64,000 nt of DNA from Trichomonas vaginalis G3 (taxonomy: Eukaryota; Parabasalia; Trichomonadida; Trichomonadidae). A program made the position numbers and the translations under genes. The stretch is taken from contig NW_026529243.1 of assembly GCF_026262505.1 (NCBI RefSeq), positions 169,010-233,009 on the forward strand. The letters run 5' to 3'. The notes below the pieces were generated by a model that was not told the origin of the DNA, did not search any database, and worked only from the letters and a program-made list of their open reading frames with translations. Below, piece by piece: positions 39,081 to 48,270 of the stretch. Position 1 is the first letter of the stretch, and each line of letters starts with the position of its first letter.

Positions 39081-40328
39081 ATGATAACTAATCTAAATCG
39101 CACTCATTCAAAGCTGCATATCGCGATTTCAATGTTAATAATTATGACAATAACAAATTTCATTATCCGCGTTCAAACTGCATTGATTCGTCTTGATATT
39201 GAATTATTTTCTACTTACAGTGAAATCAAGCTCTCTAAAAAAGTATTTTCTTTCTTTCCAGATTTTGAGATCATATGCAAATACAACGAAACATTCAACC
39301 CTCCTAAAACAAAAATGTTGCTTTTATATGAGAATGATACAACGCTAAACACGTTCGCTAATAACGGTTTCTTACCTCAAACACCAGAGTATAATGACAT
39401 TCAACATTTTCATTCAACTGTTATTCATGGGAGAAATATGTTTGTATCAGGTGACAACGCAATATGTACTCTTAAATATTATTATGACATAGGAGACAGA
39501 AACAATTTGACTGTTTCACCTTTTTTTAATGGAACCATAGTTGGGGAGTATGAAAGTGTTGTTGCTATAGGGCATTTATATACTGCAATATATGGGCATT
39601 TTATCAATGAAATAATGGCTCCTTCACAATTAATCCCTGCTGAAATTAGGAAAAAATCGTATATTGTTGTTCAAGGAAACAGAAGCATGTGTGAAGAATT
39701 AGTCAGAGTACTTGATTTTGAGGATCGAATTATATACTTAACCTGTGATCAATTTGTATTTTGTCGTGATCTTTATACAGTTTGCGATCCAAGAACTCAT
39801 GGTGGTTATTATGGCCCTTGTTTAGGAAATTTGTCAATTGTAGTAAGGAAGTATTTTAATTTAACTAAAATCCAGCCCTTATATGTAGGATTGCACAAAA
39901 GAAGAGGTCCTACACGTGTGATTGCTAATTTGAACGAAATTATTAATTTTTCAAAAAATCTTAATGAATCAATACAATTTATGTATGTTCCAGATATTAC
40001 AAACACTACGCTTGAAATTGCAAAAATCCATGCATCTTTAAGAGTGTTGGTTGGATCTACAGGAAGCAATCTAATTCGAAGTATTTATATGCATCCATTT
40101 ACTTGTGTCGTTCAAATCTGTCCTCCTAGTTTTAATTTTGCTGTCACCGTTCAAGAAATTGTATGCAACCTTTATTCAATAGTAGTTACAGAACCTAAAT
40201 TTTCTTTTAGAGAAAAATCTCCTCAATATATTAATATCACCAAAACATATAAAGCTATAAATATTGCACTATATGTTACGGAACATCACGAATGGCCAAA
40301 TATTTCGGAATTTCATTTATTAAAGTAG
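39081..40328 (+). CDS. Glycosyltransferase family 61 protein (type II membrane protein)
   Basis: A whole 415-residue protein, the only likely host gene in the window. A short cytoplasmic N-terminus is followed by a signal anchor (LHIAISMLIIMTITNFIIRV, about residues 12-31) and many N-glycosylation sites, so it should sit in the Golgi/secretory membrane. GT61 motifs: YGHFINEIMAP (about 170), then a GPTRVIANLNEI segment (about 275, matching the R-x-NxxE pattern), and LRVLVGSTGSNLIRSIYMHP (about 325, matching the GxHGAxLTN region, with Ser in place of His). GT61 enzymes transfer xylose, GlcNAc or similar sugars in glycoprotein or lipid glycan synthesis; T. vaginalis has a large lipophosphoglycan coat. 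The Ser variant is odd: it may alter or abolish activity, or be normal for this lineage. Confidence 0.75.
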   Translation: MITNLNRTHSKLHIAISMLIIMTITNFIIRVQTALIRLDIELFSTYSEIKLSKKVFSFFPDFEIICKYNETFNPPKTKMLLLYENDTTLNTFANNGFLPQTPEYNDIQHFHSTVIHGRNMFVSGDNAICTLKYYYDIGDRNNLTVSPFFNGTIVGEYESVVAIGHLYTAIYGHFINEIMAPSQLIPAEIRKKSYIVVQGNRSMCEELVRVLDFEDRIIYLTCDQFVFCRDLYTVCDPRTHGGYYGPCLGNLSIVVRKYFNLTKIQPLYVGLHKRRGPTRVIANLNEIINFSKNLNESIQFMYVPDITNTTLEIAKIHASLRVLVGSTGSNLIRSIYMHPFTCVVQICPPSFNFAVTVQEIVCNLYSIVVTEPKFSFREKSPQYINITKTYKAINIALYVTEHHEWPNISEFHLLK

Positions 40329-40472
40329 AAGTAGTGTGTCGAAAATATGAGGATTCGAGATTGTTTTTACGTAATTTATAAATACCATCGTACATATTTG
40401 AGATTTGTGGTGTCTTTTTTACTATATTACAAAAAATCTATATTAATTTCACTTTTTAATATATGTTATATA

Positions 40473-40657
40473 GCTAGGGTTGTTAAAAATATCAAAAATT
40501 AGCGTTTTGAAGACACCATGGTGTCTTATAATTTTCCCTTCCTTATTGGCGTGTAGAAATAAATGCGCCAATAGATTGAAGAAGAAGAATTGTTTTTCTC
40601 TTAATGAACTTTAATCCTTTTGATATAAGAATATTAAAAACATTAATATAATTTCGA
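40473..40657 (-). mobile_element. Solo hAT terminus (right-end fragment)
   Basis: The first ~179 bp equal the hAT end at 31,715-31,893 base for base as far as I can read. The match stops right after the ATATAATTTCGA site, where GTGGGGGACAAACTCGCCC begins. No matching other end is found nearby. It lies 144 bp after the GT61 stop. The next 200 bp up to 40,867 are AT-rich without a gene. Confidence 0.75.
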
Positions 40658-40867
40658 GTGGGGGACAAACTCGCCCATTGTCACTTTTTCATTAACCTTA
40701 AACTTGTAATTTTCATTATTTTTAATTAACCTTATTTCTTTCCCAATTCCTGATTTATTTTATTCACTTACTATTAAAAGTCACATTTTAATAAAATATA
40801 ATAATTTATTTATAGCATTTTTTACTATACTGTAATAAAAAATTAATTATAATAAATTAAATGTTTA

Positions 40868-41208
40868 TTAAATCAAATGTTTTCTTTGCAATAATATTTT
40901 TAATGTTGAGTAAACAATGTTGGGATCAAGTGTATCATTTTTCAGACCTTTCTGAACAGCTTCAAGCATACTGATGCATTCGACTTTTTTAAATTGTGTC
41001 ATTTCTTCGAAATCTCTTGTGACTTTTTTGATAACTTTAACACTTCTCTCTGAATCCAGACCTTTAATTTGCAACTTAATCAGGAATGAAGGAACAACAC
41101 TGGAATATAACTCGATGACAAGTTCATCGAGTCGAAGATTTCGCCTTTCTGGGAAGTACTGGTGCTTCAAAACCTTGAAATGTGATTCTCTTATATACGA
41201 AAAAAAGA
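40868..41208 (-). pseudogene. C-terminal fragment of a MULE transposase
   Basis: A minus-strand fragment whose sequence ESHFKVLKHQYFPERRNLRL, then DELVIELYSSVVPSFLIKLQ aligns without gaps to the MULE 2 segment ESLFKKIKYHDFGCVKNQRI, then DIFVKNLLEEVAPNYFYRIK (51,291-51,410). It is therefore the C-terminal third of a MULE transposase. An open reading frame extends it to 41,245, but that extension only translates a hairpin (GAGATCTGAC...GTCAGATCTC, 41,209-41,233) at the edge of the array. It is separated from the N-terminal part by about 0.9 kb of inserted sequence. Confidence 0.65.
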
Positions 41209-41234
41209 GATCTGACATTGTGTCAGATCTCAGT

Positions 41235-42110
41235 AAAAGTGACATTTACATGTCAAAAAAATAGAATGAGTTTAAGTAATTAAAATTGAGGGTGAGAGTA
41301 GTATTGTATGAAATAATATCTCTCACCCTCCAATTCATCCTATGGCGCCGAAAAAATTTTGGTGAAATGCGACCACATTTCACCAAAATTTCTCGGCGCC
41401 ATATAGAGAACTAGAGCCTGTGAGGTACTGATACTATCCATGTACCTCGCAGGCTCTAGTTCCAAGCCAAAATGGCTAAAAATTGCCCGCAATTGTTCAC
41501 ATTGCGGGCAATTTTTAGCCATTTTGGCTGGGAATTGGAGGGTGAGAGTAGTATTGTATGAAATAATATCTCTCACCCTCCAATTCATCCTATGGCGCCG
41601 AAAAAATTTTGGTGAAATGCGACCACATTTCACCAAAATTTCTCGGCGCCATATAGAGAACTAGAGCCTGTGAGGTACTGATACTATCCATGTACCTCGC
41701 AGGCTCTAGTTCCAAGCCAAAATGGCTAAAAATTGCCCGCAATTGTTCACATTGCGGGCAATTTTTAGCCATTTTGGCTGGGAATTGGAGGGTGAGAGTA
41801 GTATTGTATGAAATAATATCTCTCAAGATTTTCTTCCAGATTCACTTATGGCCAATGAAATGCCAGAGCTCCAAGGAAGCGAAGAAGATGAATGGGAAAA
41901 AGAAGGCGAGGAAGTTGAAGAAGAAAAAAATAAGGCGAATCCGGTTGAAATAGAAGAAGATAGTAATGAAGAAGAAGAATACGAACTAAAATATGAAGAA
42001 GAATATCAAGAAGATTATGAAGACCCTTATGAAGAAGATTATGATGATTCATTTTAATATTACGAATAAATGTCACTTTTTCTATTTTTGACACGTAAAG
42101 TTGTCACTTT
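41235..42110. mobile_element. Hairpin-array insertion (array 3) with TIR-like ends
   Basis: Ends read AAAAGTGACATTTACATGTC at 41,235 and, inverted, AAAAGTGACAACTTTACGTG at the right (about 42,087-42,110), each followed by AAAAATAGAA. The insert separates the two halves of the MULE 1 transposase. Inside, 41,284-41,825 is a 250-bp unit repeated twice plus the start of a third. Each unit has four hairpins in A-B-A-B order: 41,284-41,335; a GGCGCCGAAAAAATTTTGG hairpin at about 41,342-41,402; a CTAGAGCCTGTGAGGTACTG hairpin at about 41,407-41,462; and an AGCCAAAATGGCTAAAAATT hairpin at about 41,465-41,530. An acidic reading frame follows. Confidence 0.7.
41848..42057 (+). CDS. Very acidic peptide, possible captured gene fragment
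   Basis: A 69-codon frame, nearly all Glu, Asp and Tyr in its second half (EEEEYELKYEEEYQEDYEDP). In-frame codons upstream of the Met (SQDFLPDSL) also look protein-like, so this may be the 3' end of a host gene carried inside the array insertion, as Pack-MULEs do. Promoter and function unknown. Because low-complexity DNA can mimic coding, confidence is low. Confidence 0.35.
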   Translation: MANEMPELQGSEEDEWEKEGEEVEEEKNKANPVEIEEDSNEEEEYELKYEEEYQEDYEDPYEEDYDDSF

Positions 42111-42114
42111 TCTG

Positions 42115-43272
42115 TCAAACTGTTTTTATCGTTTTCGTATATAACAATTCTGAGATGTTGTTTGTTCCATCTCCTTCATTTCTATAGCGAAGCATCCACC
42201 TGTCAAGATGATGGCGCCACTGTCGGTCAAAGTATTCACGGGCAGCAGGTTCCTCATTTAAAATTTCTTCTAAATTGTTGTAAACTTCATCAGGATCAAT
42301 TTCTTCCTCTTCAGAACCAAAGACCAATAACTTCATTAAGTTATAGAAAGTTTCGAAGTTGGAACGATCTTGAAACTTTTCAGCCTTTCTCATGACAGCG
42401 CGCAACACATGAACGCCACACCAAATGATCTGGCATAAGGGGATGGCTGTTTCAACAGCATTTGTGATTTGAGGTGCGCAGTCCATTGAAAAATAAGATG
42501 GTTCGCGATTGATGGAGCCAAAATATGCTGTGAGACAAACTTGTATATTTTCACTTGTGTCGGGCCAAACGAAAAAATACAAAAACGGAAAAACAATTGA
42601 TTCCGCGAATTTGCCAGTGACGGCATAAAATGGTATGCGAGAGCGCAAGAGCTTATAAGTGGAATCAATGTGATAAGTTTGTATTTGATGTGAAAAAGCA
42701 TTTGCTTCGAATGGGGCGTAATAGAAAATCATACGATCTGGCTCGTGAATAAACTCAATGAGATCACCCGGAGAATGACTCTTAACCATGTCGACAAAAA
42801 TTGCAAGAGATGTAACATCATCCACTGAGAAACTGGTATTGATTGCATGAAGGCGTTTAGAAAACTTTTTTAAAGCATCTGTAGATTGTTGAAACATTTC
42901 CGGAATGATCCCACTATCAAATGGGATATTAAGATCTTTGAAACACCTTAATTGTGCGTAAACACGGTCTTGATTTGATTCAAAATATCTTGTTAAATAA
43001 GATCTATAAAAATATGATGTAATTTGTTGTGATTTGTTTGGAAAAGGGGCAGAATGATTGTGGGTGTTAATACATTTTCGTATGTGGTACTTGTCATCGG
43101 GAAGTGTATCAACAAGGAAGCGACATGGACAATTCGGCCACTTACAATTAAATTGGATTTGATTTCTTTCTTTCCTAGTTTTATATGAATAACTACAACC
43201 TGCTTGGATTTCTTGTTGCACTCCATACTTAAGCAACTCGATATATGTGAGTTCGTGATCTTGGATCTGCAT
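42115..43272 (-). pseudogene. MULE 1 transposase, N-terminal and catalytic part
   Basis: A Mutator-like transposase piece of 385 residues. Residues about 42-74 form a FLYWCH/WRKY-GCM1-like zinc finger (FNCKWPNCPCRFLVD, then NTHNH). The DDE core shows D203 (YHIDSTYKLL), D264 (FSMDCAPQI), the MULE CxxH (WCGVHVL, 285-288) and the final Glu in TNNISELLY (about 375). The frame ends just after this, where the array insertion begins; compared with MULE 2 about 170 residues are missing, and most reappear at 40,868-41,208. So the gene is split by the insertion and probably inactive. The catalytic residues themselves are kept. Confidence 0.8.
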
Positions 43273-43432
43273 TAAAATGAAATGATTTGAAAGAATAAAG
43301 AATTTTGAATATATTGGTCTTATTTTGATAAGCTTGGTCGTGTTTTGAATAGCTTGGCCATCTAATTCAATTATGATCTTTGAAAATTAGGTGAAATAAA
43401 ACTAAACATAAATGTAAAACTAGGGATATGAA

Positions 43433-45010
43433 ATTTTGGTTGTACACCACTTGTATGTGCCGGATACCATTGTGTCAAATTTTTTCTGAAATTAACTTTA
43501 AAAGTACTAAGTAAGATCATGAGATATAGCAATATATGTTTAAACTGTTGTAAACAGAAATTCATCAAAAGTGACACCTCAGAAAAGCTAAAATATTGAA
43601 TTTTTGGAACTTTTGATAGAGCACGTTTTTAAATATTAATTAAAGTAAATGTATATTTTGTAAAGATTCTTTTTAATAAAAAAATAAAATTTTGAAGAAG
43701 AACACAAAATCTTCTGAAAAATAATATCACATAAACTCATATATTTTCTAATATATAACTATTTTATATAAAAATCAAATTCAATGATCTTAAAAGCGAA
43801 GGATAAACCTCAAAATTTACGAATATAATGAGTGGGAATATAATGCTTATCTATCATAAAACCATATGAAATATCAATTTTTGCTTTACGCCTAATTTTT
43901 GACGACAATTAGCAAAAAATGTTAAATGTTAACACTCAGTCCATTTGAATATGAAAAATAAAATTGACTTTGATTAAATGTTTTTATTTATCATGCAATT
44001 CTTCTTGCGACCAAAGATTTGAATAAAAGTTCAAAAAATAAGATAGCTTAAAAAATAATATACGGTAGTGTTTACTAATAGATGAATAGTATATAAATTC
44101 TATTAAAATGGATTTGATCCAAAAAAATATAAAAATTTGATCATAAATAAAAGTAATTTAAACTTTTATTTATTATCAAATTTTATATATTTTTTTGGAT
44201 CAAATCCATTTTAATAGAATTTATATACTATTCATCTATTAGTAAACACTACCGTATATTATTTTTTAAGCTATCTTATTTTTTGAAATTTTATTCAAAT
44301 CTTTGGTCGCAAGAAGAATTGCATGATAAATAAAAACATTTAATCAAAGTCAATTTTATTTTTCATATTCAAATGGACTGAGTGTTAACATTTAACATTT
44401 TTTGCTAATTGTCGTCAAAAATTAGGCGTAAAGCAAAAATTGATATTTCATATGGTTTTATGATAGATAAGCATTATATTCCCACTCATTATATTCGTAA
44501 ATTTTGAGGTTTATCCTTCGCTTTTAAGATCATTGAATTTGATTTTTATATAAAATAGTTATATATTAGAAAATATTATGAGTTTATGTGATATTATTTT
44601 TCAGAAGATTTCATTCTATATGCCTATGAAAAGTACTCTCAAAACTAACTTTTCCCTAATTATAATTAAATCTAGAATATTGTATTATGCTTAGTATTAT
44701 TTCATTTTTCTCATTCAATTTAGAATTTACAAATGTCAAAAAATTGAGAGCTGTCACTTTTGATGAATTTCTGTTTATTACAAAACCAACTTATATTTTG
44801 GTTGTACACCACTTGTATGTGCCGGATACCATTGTGTCAAATTTTTTCTGAAATTAACTTTAAAAGTACTAAGTAAGATCATGAGATATAGCAATATATG
44901 TTTAAACCAACTTATATTTTGGTTGTACACCACTTGTATGTGCCGGATACCATTGTGTCAAATTTTTTCTGAAATTAACTTTAAAAGTACTAAGTAAGAT
45001 CATGAGATAT
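43433..45010 (+). repeat. Three dispersed ~95-110-bp direct repeats
   Basis: Copies at 43,433-43,545, 44,797-44,905 and 44,917-45,010. Each begins TTTTGGTTGTACACCACTTG and runs to ATCATGAGATAT (and GCAATATATGTTTAAA in the first two). They lie on both sides of the palindrome, so the palindrome block looks like a duplication inside the MULE end. Confidence 0.8.
43707..44611. repeat. 905-bp near-perfect palindrome
   Basis: Two arms of about 445 bp meet near 44,157, with a loop of only about 10 nt (TAATTTAAA). I found one or two mismatches and one small indel on reading both arms. The outer ~140 bp of the arm also occurs once, unpaired, at 29,801-29,935. The interval 43,273-45,296 has no gene. 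Confidence 0.85.
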
Positions 45011-45660
45011 GAAACAATAAGAATTACCGAAAAAGTGACAAAACATCAAAAACAGGGAGGGGTCTCAATTTTTATTACTTATATTATTTTACAATATTTA
45101 TATAAATACTCTTTATAATATATTTTACTATAAAATTATACCTCAAATTCAAATATTTAAAATATTATTTACATAATTATCTCAAAATTATATTTTTATA
45201 TATTATTTTTCATATGTATAAATCATATAATCTATATCTATGCAAATCTCATCTAAATTTTTTTGAAACAAACCGCTACCATTTTATAATGGTCCATCTT
45301 AAATTAGGGTTGTTAGATTCCCGACGATAGGTGTCTTGGAAGATTTGCCTGGTGTCATCATAGTGTCTTTAAATCAAAAATTTTATTTTGGAGTTAGTTT
45401 TATTGATTTTTCAATAAAAAACATTTCTAAAACAAGAAAATAAAACGATAAAATATTTATATTTTATATAAGGATCTTATATATTTAAAATAAATATCAT
45501 TTTATTTTTTTCATTGGTGTCTGTCAAACCATAATACACTATTCAAAAATTCAATGTGTCTTGCGGTTTCAAAAGACACCTTCAAATTGAACGATAGCAC
45601 AGACACTATTGAATTTTACCCATTTTATTTAGTTTTTACCCTTTTTATTTTTAAGAATTA

Positions 45661-47850
45661 ATGACTGAAACACAAGATGAATATGAATCCAAATTTGAGG
45701 GATGGATTGATTGCAAACTTCCTCCCAAAAATATCCCTCGAAAAGTACCTCCCTTACCAAAATTCGAGGATACTAAATTCTCAACTAATAATAAATGTCG
45801 AGTATGTTTCAATATTGCTTATCTTCCAGATACAAGCGAAAAATCGAAAGAACGAAAAAGACTTTATTGTTATTGTTTAGCGATACATTACAATTTACTA
45901 ACAAAAACATATATGCGCTGCATTTATCATCGAAAACCATCAGAATTTGATGAAGATCATCAGCATATATATCAAATACAATGTGAAAATAATCCATATA
46001 CGAGAAGAGATTTAATAAAACAAGATAGAAAATTACTTTATGTTGTAAAATTTGTTGTGGATACCAACATGTCAATCAATATGGCCGCTTCAGGTGTACT
46101 AGAAGATTTCGCCCGACATGTCTACTCCACCTTCAAGGGAGTAATCAATTTTCAACTCAAGATCCCATATAGAAGAGACGAGATAAGGGATGGAATCATT
46201 ACATTAGCCGACTTGGTAGCTCCAAAAATACACGTTGAGCTTGACAAGATGGGCTACTATTCGATAACAATTGATGCGGCATCACACGGAAGCCGGCATG
46301 GCTTTTTTGTGATGGCTAGCAATCCAGCAAAAATGAAGAACCATATCTTCATTGATACTATGATCGCTGATGGTTGGAATGCCAGGGATTACAATAATTT
46401 CTTTGAATGTTTTACCTTCCCAAAGGATTTCCTTTCTGCAATTGTTGCCGATGGATGCCCCGCCCAAGTTAAAGGGCTGTGCCACTGGAGGAGATGCGGA
46501 GCACTATATCCGGGTCTTCAAACCGTTTATATCCGATGTGTTGCGCATCTCCTCAACTTAGTGGTGAAGCATACGGCAGACAATTGTGCAGCTTTCGCAA
46601 TGCAAATTAATTATTGCAAAGCGATAAGCAAGGAGTTATCGAAGCCGGACACGAGAAGGGCATTGAATATGAGGGTTATTCATGTTCCGGATCATCGCTG
46701 GATGTTTTTCTGGGATCTTCTGAAGTGGATAAAAGAAAAACACCCTAAAATTTATGAATTGTTCAATATGGATGATCCACCGGAATCTGTTCAGATCTTA
46801 AGGGATATGGGAATTGATTTCAAGGATGGACTTCCACAATGGTTGTTAAATTTCGAAGAGATTCTTTTACCAATCAAGAAACTCTTGAATTATGCAGAGA
46901 GTGACGTTGGCTGCTTCTGCTACATCTATCCAATGTTTCAATCGACGATTGAGCAGTTGACCGGAATTGCAAATCGTCCTGAATTATCAAGTTCGTCAAA
47001 GCGCATTGCAGATGCATTAATCGCCAACATGAATGAAGTTTTTGACAAACAGGGCAACTACGCTTTGATGAAATTTGCCTTTGGTCTAACTCCATGGGGC
47101 CGGTCAGTCATCCGCGCAGAATTGAACATGCATACTGAGTACAAGCCAGACGTTTCACTCTTCTTCCAAGAACCAATACCTATCAATGCTGAACTTGAAA
47201 TCCCTCCAAGGAGCTACACCCCTGATCATTTGGATGAAGTGGCAGAGGATCAATTGGACAGAAATCTAGATATAGAAGAGCCCGAGATTGAGAACGAAGC
47301 AATTGAAGGTGATGGCCAAGTAGATGCAGAAGACATTGCTCAGGATGAAGAAGTTGAAGAGAATGAACCAAGGAGGAGACTAGGCAGGAACCTTGGTGAA
47401 TGGGCGTCTCTGTCAATGCAAGAAGTGGAAGAGTACAGCTTCAACGATTTTATGATCGAGATGCTTTCGAGACGTGCAGAAGCAGAAGCGAGGTTCTACA
47501 AGAGAAGTTCGGCCAAGAGCATAGCTAATGAGTACAAGAAAGCTCTTTCCAACTTTATACATATGAATGAGAGTGAAATCAGGAACAACACCGACCTCAC
47601 CTGCTTGGATCAAAGGTTTTGGGTAGCATGTGATGCAAATTTCAAGGCATTGAAAGAGATTGCCTTAAAATTCATGTCTATTGCTGCAACCGAAGCTGAT
47701 GTGGAAAGAATGATTTCAATTGTGCGGAACCTGCGTAATAGGTTTAATCAAAACGCACGTGAAGATCTAATAAAGTGTAGAATCCTATTGAAGCTTTTCA
47801 TGACAAATGAAATCCTGAAAAAGATATTTCCAGATCTGACTGATCTTTAA
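45661..47850 (+). CDS. hAT family transposase, 729 aa
   Basis: A cut-and-paste transposase of the hAT superfamily, acting on its own element ends. A Cys/His cluster in the N-terminal part (CRVCFNIAY, then CYCLAIHYN and CIYHRK, about residues 47-92) may be a BED-like DNA-binding finger. The RNase H-like core has the first Asp near D205 (ITIDAASHG), the second near D264 (IVADGCPAQ) and the hAT-specific CxxH at C293/H296 (RCVAHLLNL). A C-terminal dimerisation (hATC) domain is near residues 635-715 (ATEADVERMISIVRNLRNRF). An acidic linker (about 530-570) precedes it. Length is normal for the family, and there is no break. The third catalytic acid should lie in 590-680; I cannot place it with certainty. 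Confidence 0.9.
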   Translation: MTETQDEYESKFEGWIDCKLPPKNIPRKVPPLPKFEDTKFSTNNKCRVCFNIAYLPDTSEKSKERKRLYCYCLAIHYNLLTKTYMRCIYHRKPSEFDEDHQHIYQIQCENNPYTRRDLIKQDRKLLYVVKFVVDTNMSINMAASGVLEDFARHVYSTFKGVINFQLKIPYRRDEIRDGIITLADLVAPKIHVELDKMGYYSITIDAASHGSRHGFFVMASNPAKMKNHIFIDTMIADGWNARDYNNFFECFTFPKDFLSAIVADGCPAQVKGLCHWRRCGALYPGLQTVYIRCVAHLLNLVVKHTADNCAAFAMQINYCKAISKELSKPDTRRALNMRVIHVPDHRWMFFWDLLKWIKEKHPKIYELFNMDDPPESVQILRDMGIDFKDGLPQWLLNFEEILLPIKKLLNYAESDVGCFCYIYPMFQSTIEQLTGIANRPELSSSSKRIADALIANMNEVFDKQGNYALMKFAFGLTPWGRSVIRAELNMHTEYKPDVSLFFQEPIPINAELEIPPRSYTPDHLDEVAEDQLDRNLDIEEPEIENEAIEGDGQVDAEDIAQDEEVEENEPRRRLGRNLGEWASLSMQEVEEYSFNDFMIEMLSRRAEAEARFYKRSSAKSIANEYKKALSNFIHMNESEIRNNTDLTCLDQRFWVACDANFKALKEIALKFMSIAATEADVERMISIVRNLRNRFNQNAREDLIKCRILLKLFMTNEILKKIFPDLTDL

Positions 47851-48270
47851 CTTGCCGTAGCCTCTTGCTGCCGTAGCTCCTTGATGCCATTGACCTGCCG
47901 TAGCTCCTTGATGCTGTAGCTCCTTGATGCTGCTTGACCTGCCGTAGCTCCTTGATGCTGTAGCTCCATGCTGCAGCTTGACCTACTGTAGCCCCTTGAT
48001 GCTGCTTGATTGTAGATGTTGGCTTTGAATGATGCCGCTTGACCTGCCGTAGTTCCTTGCTGCAGCTTGATTGTAGATGTTGGCCTTGAATGATGCCGCT
48101 TGACCTGCCGTAGCCCCTTGCTGCCGTAGTTCGTTGCTGCCGTAGCTCCTTGCTGCTGCTTGATCGTAGATGTTGCCCTTGAATGCTGCCGCTTGATTGT
48201 AGATGTTGCCCTTGAATGCTGCCGCTTGACCGTAGATGTTGGCTGTGAATGTTATCGCTTCAACCGCTAG
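47851..48270 (+). repeat. GC-rich minisatellite in the hAT 3' region
   Basis: About 14 imperfect units of 25-35 bp built from GCTTGACCTGCCGTAGCTCC and TTGATGCTG, changing toward GCTTGATTGTAGATGTTGCC and CTTGAATGCTGC at the right. It starts right after the transposase stop and is absent from the deleted derivatives. It is much more GC-rich than the rest of the element. Confidence 0.8.

Larger units (their letters stand above)
40660..45066 (-). mobile_element. Mutator-like element (MULE 1), interrupted by a hairpin array
   Basis: Tentative limits are set by an inverted TGTCACTTTTTC (40,680 on the left; reverse at 45,029-45,040 on the right), each inside a short GC-richer end. Inside are a MULE transposase N-terminal part (42,115-43,272), a C-terminal part (40,868-41,208), a hairpin-array insertion between them, a 905-bp palindrome and three direct repeats of ~110 bp. 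T. vaginalis is known to harbour several MULE lineages. Target duplication not found, so the limits are uncertain. Confidence 0.55.

Noticed and set aside
41590-41826. Repeated 78-98-codon frames on both strands in array 3
   Set aside because: Translations of the 250-bp hairpin units; identical peptides come from the tandem duplication.
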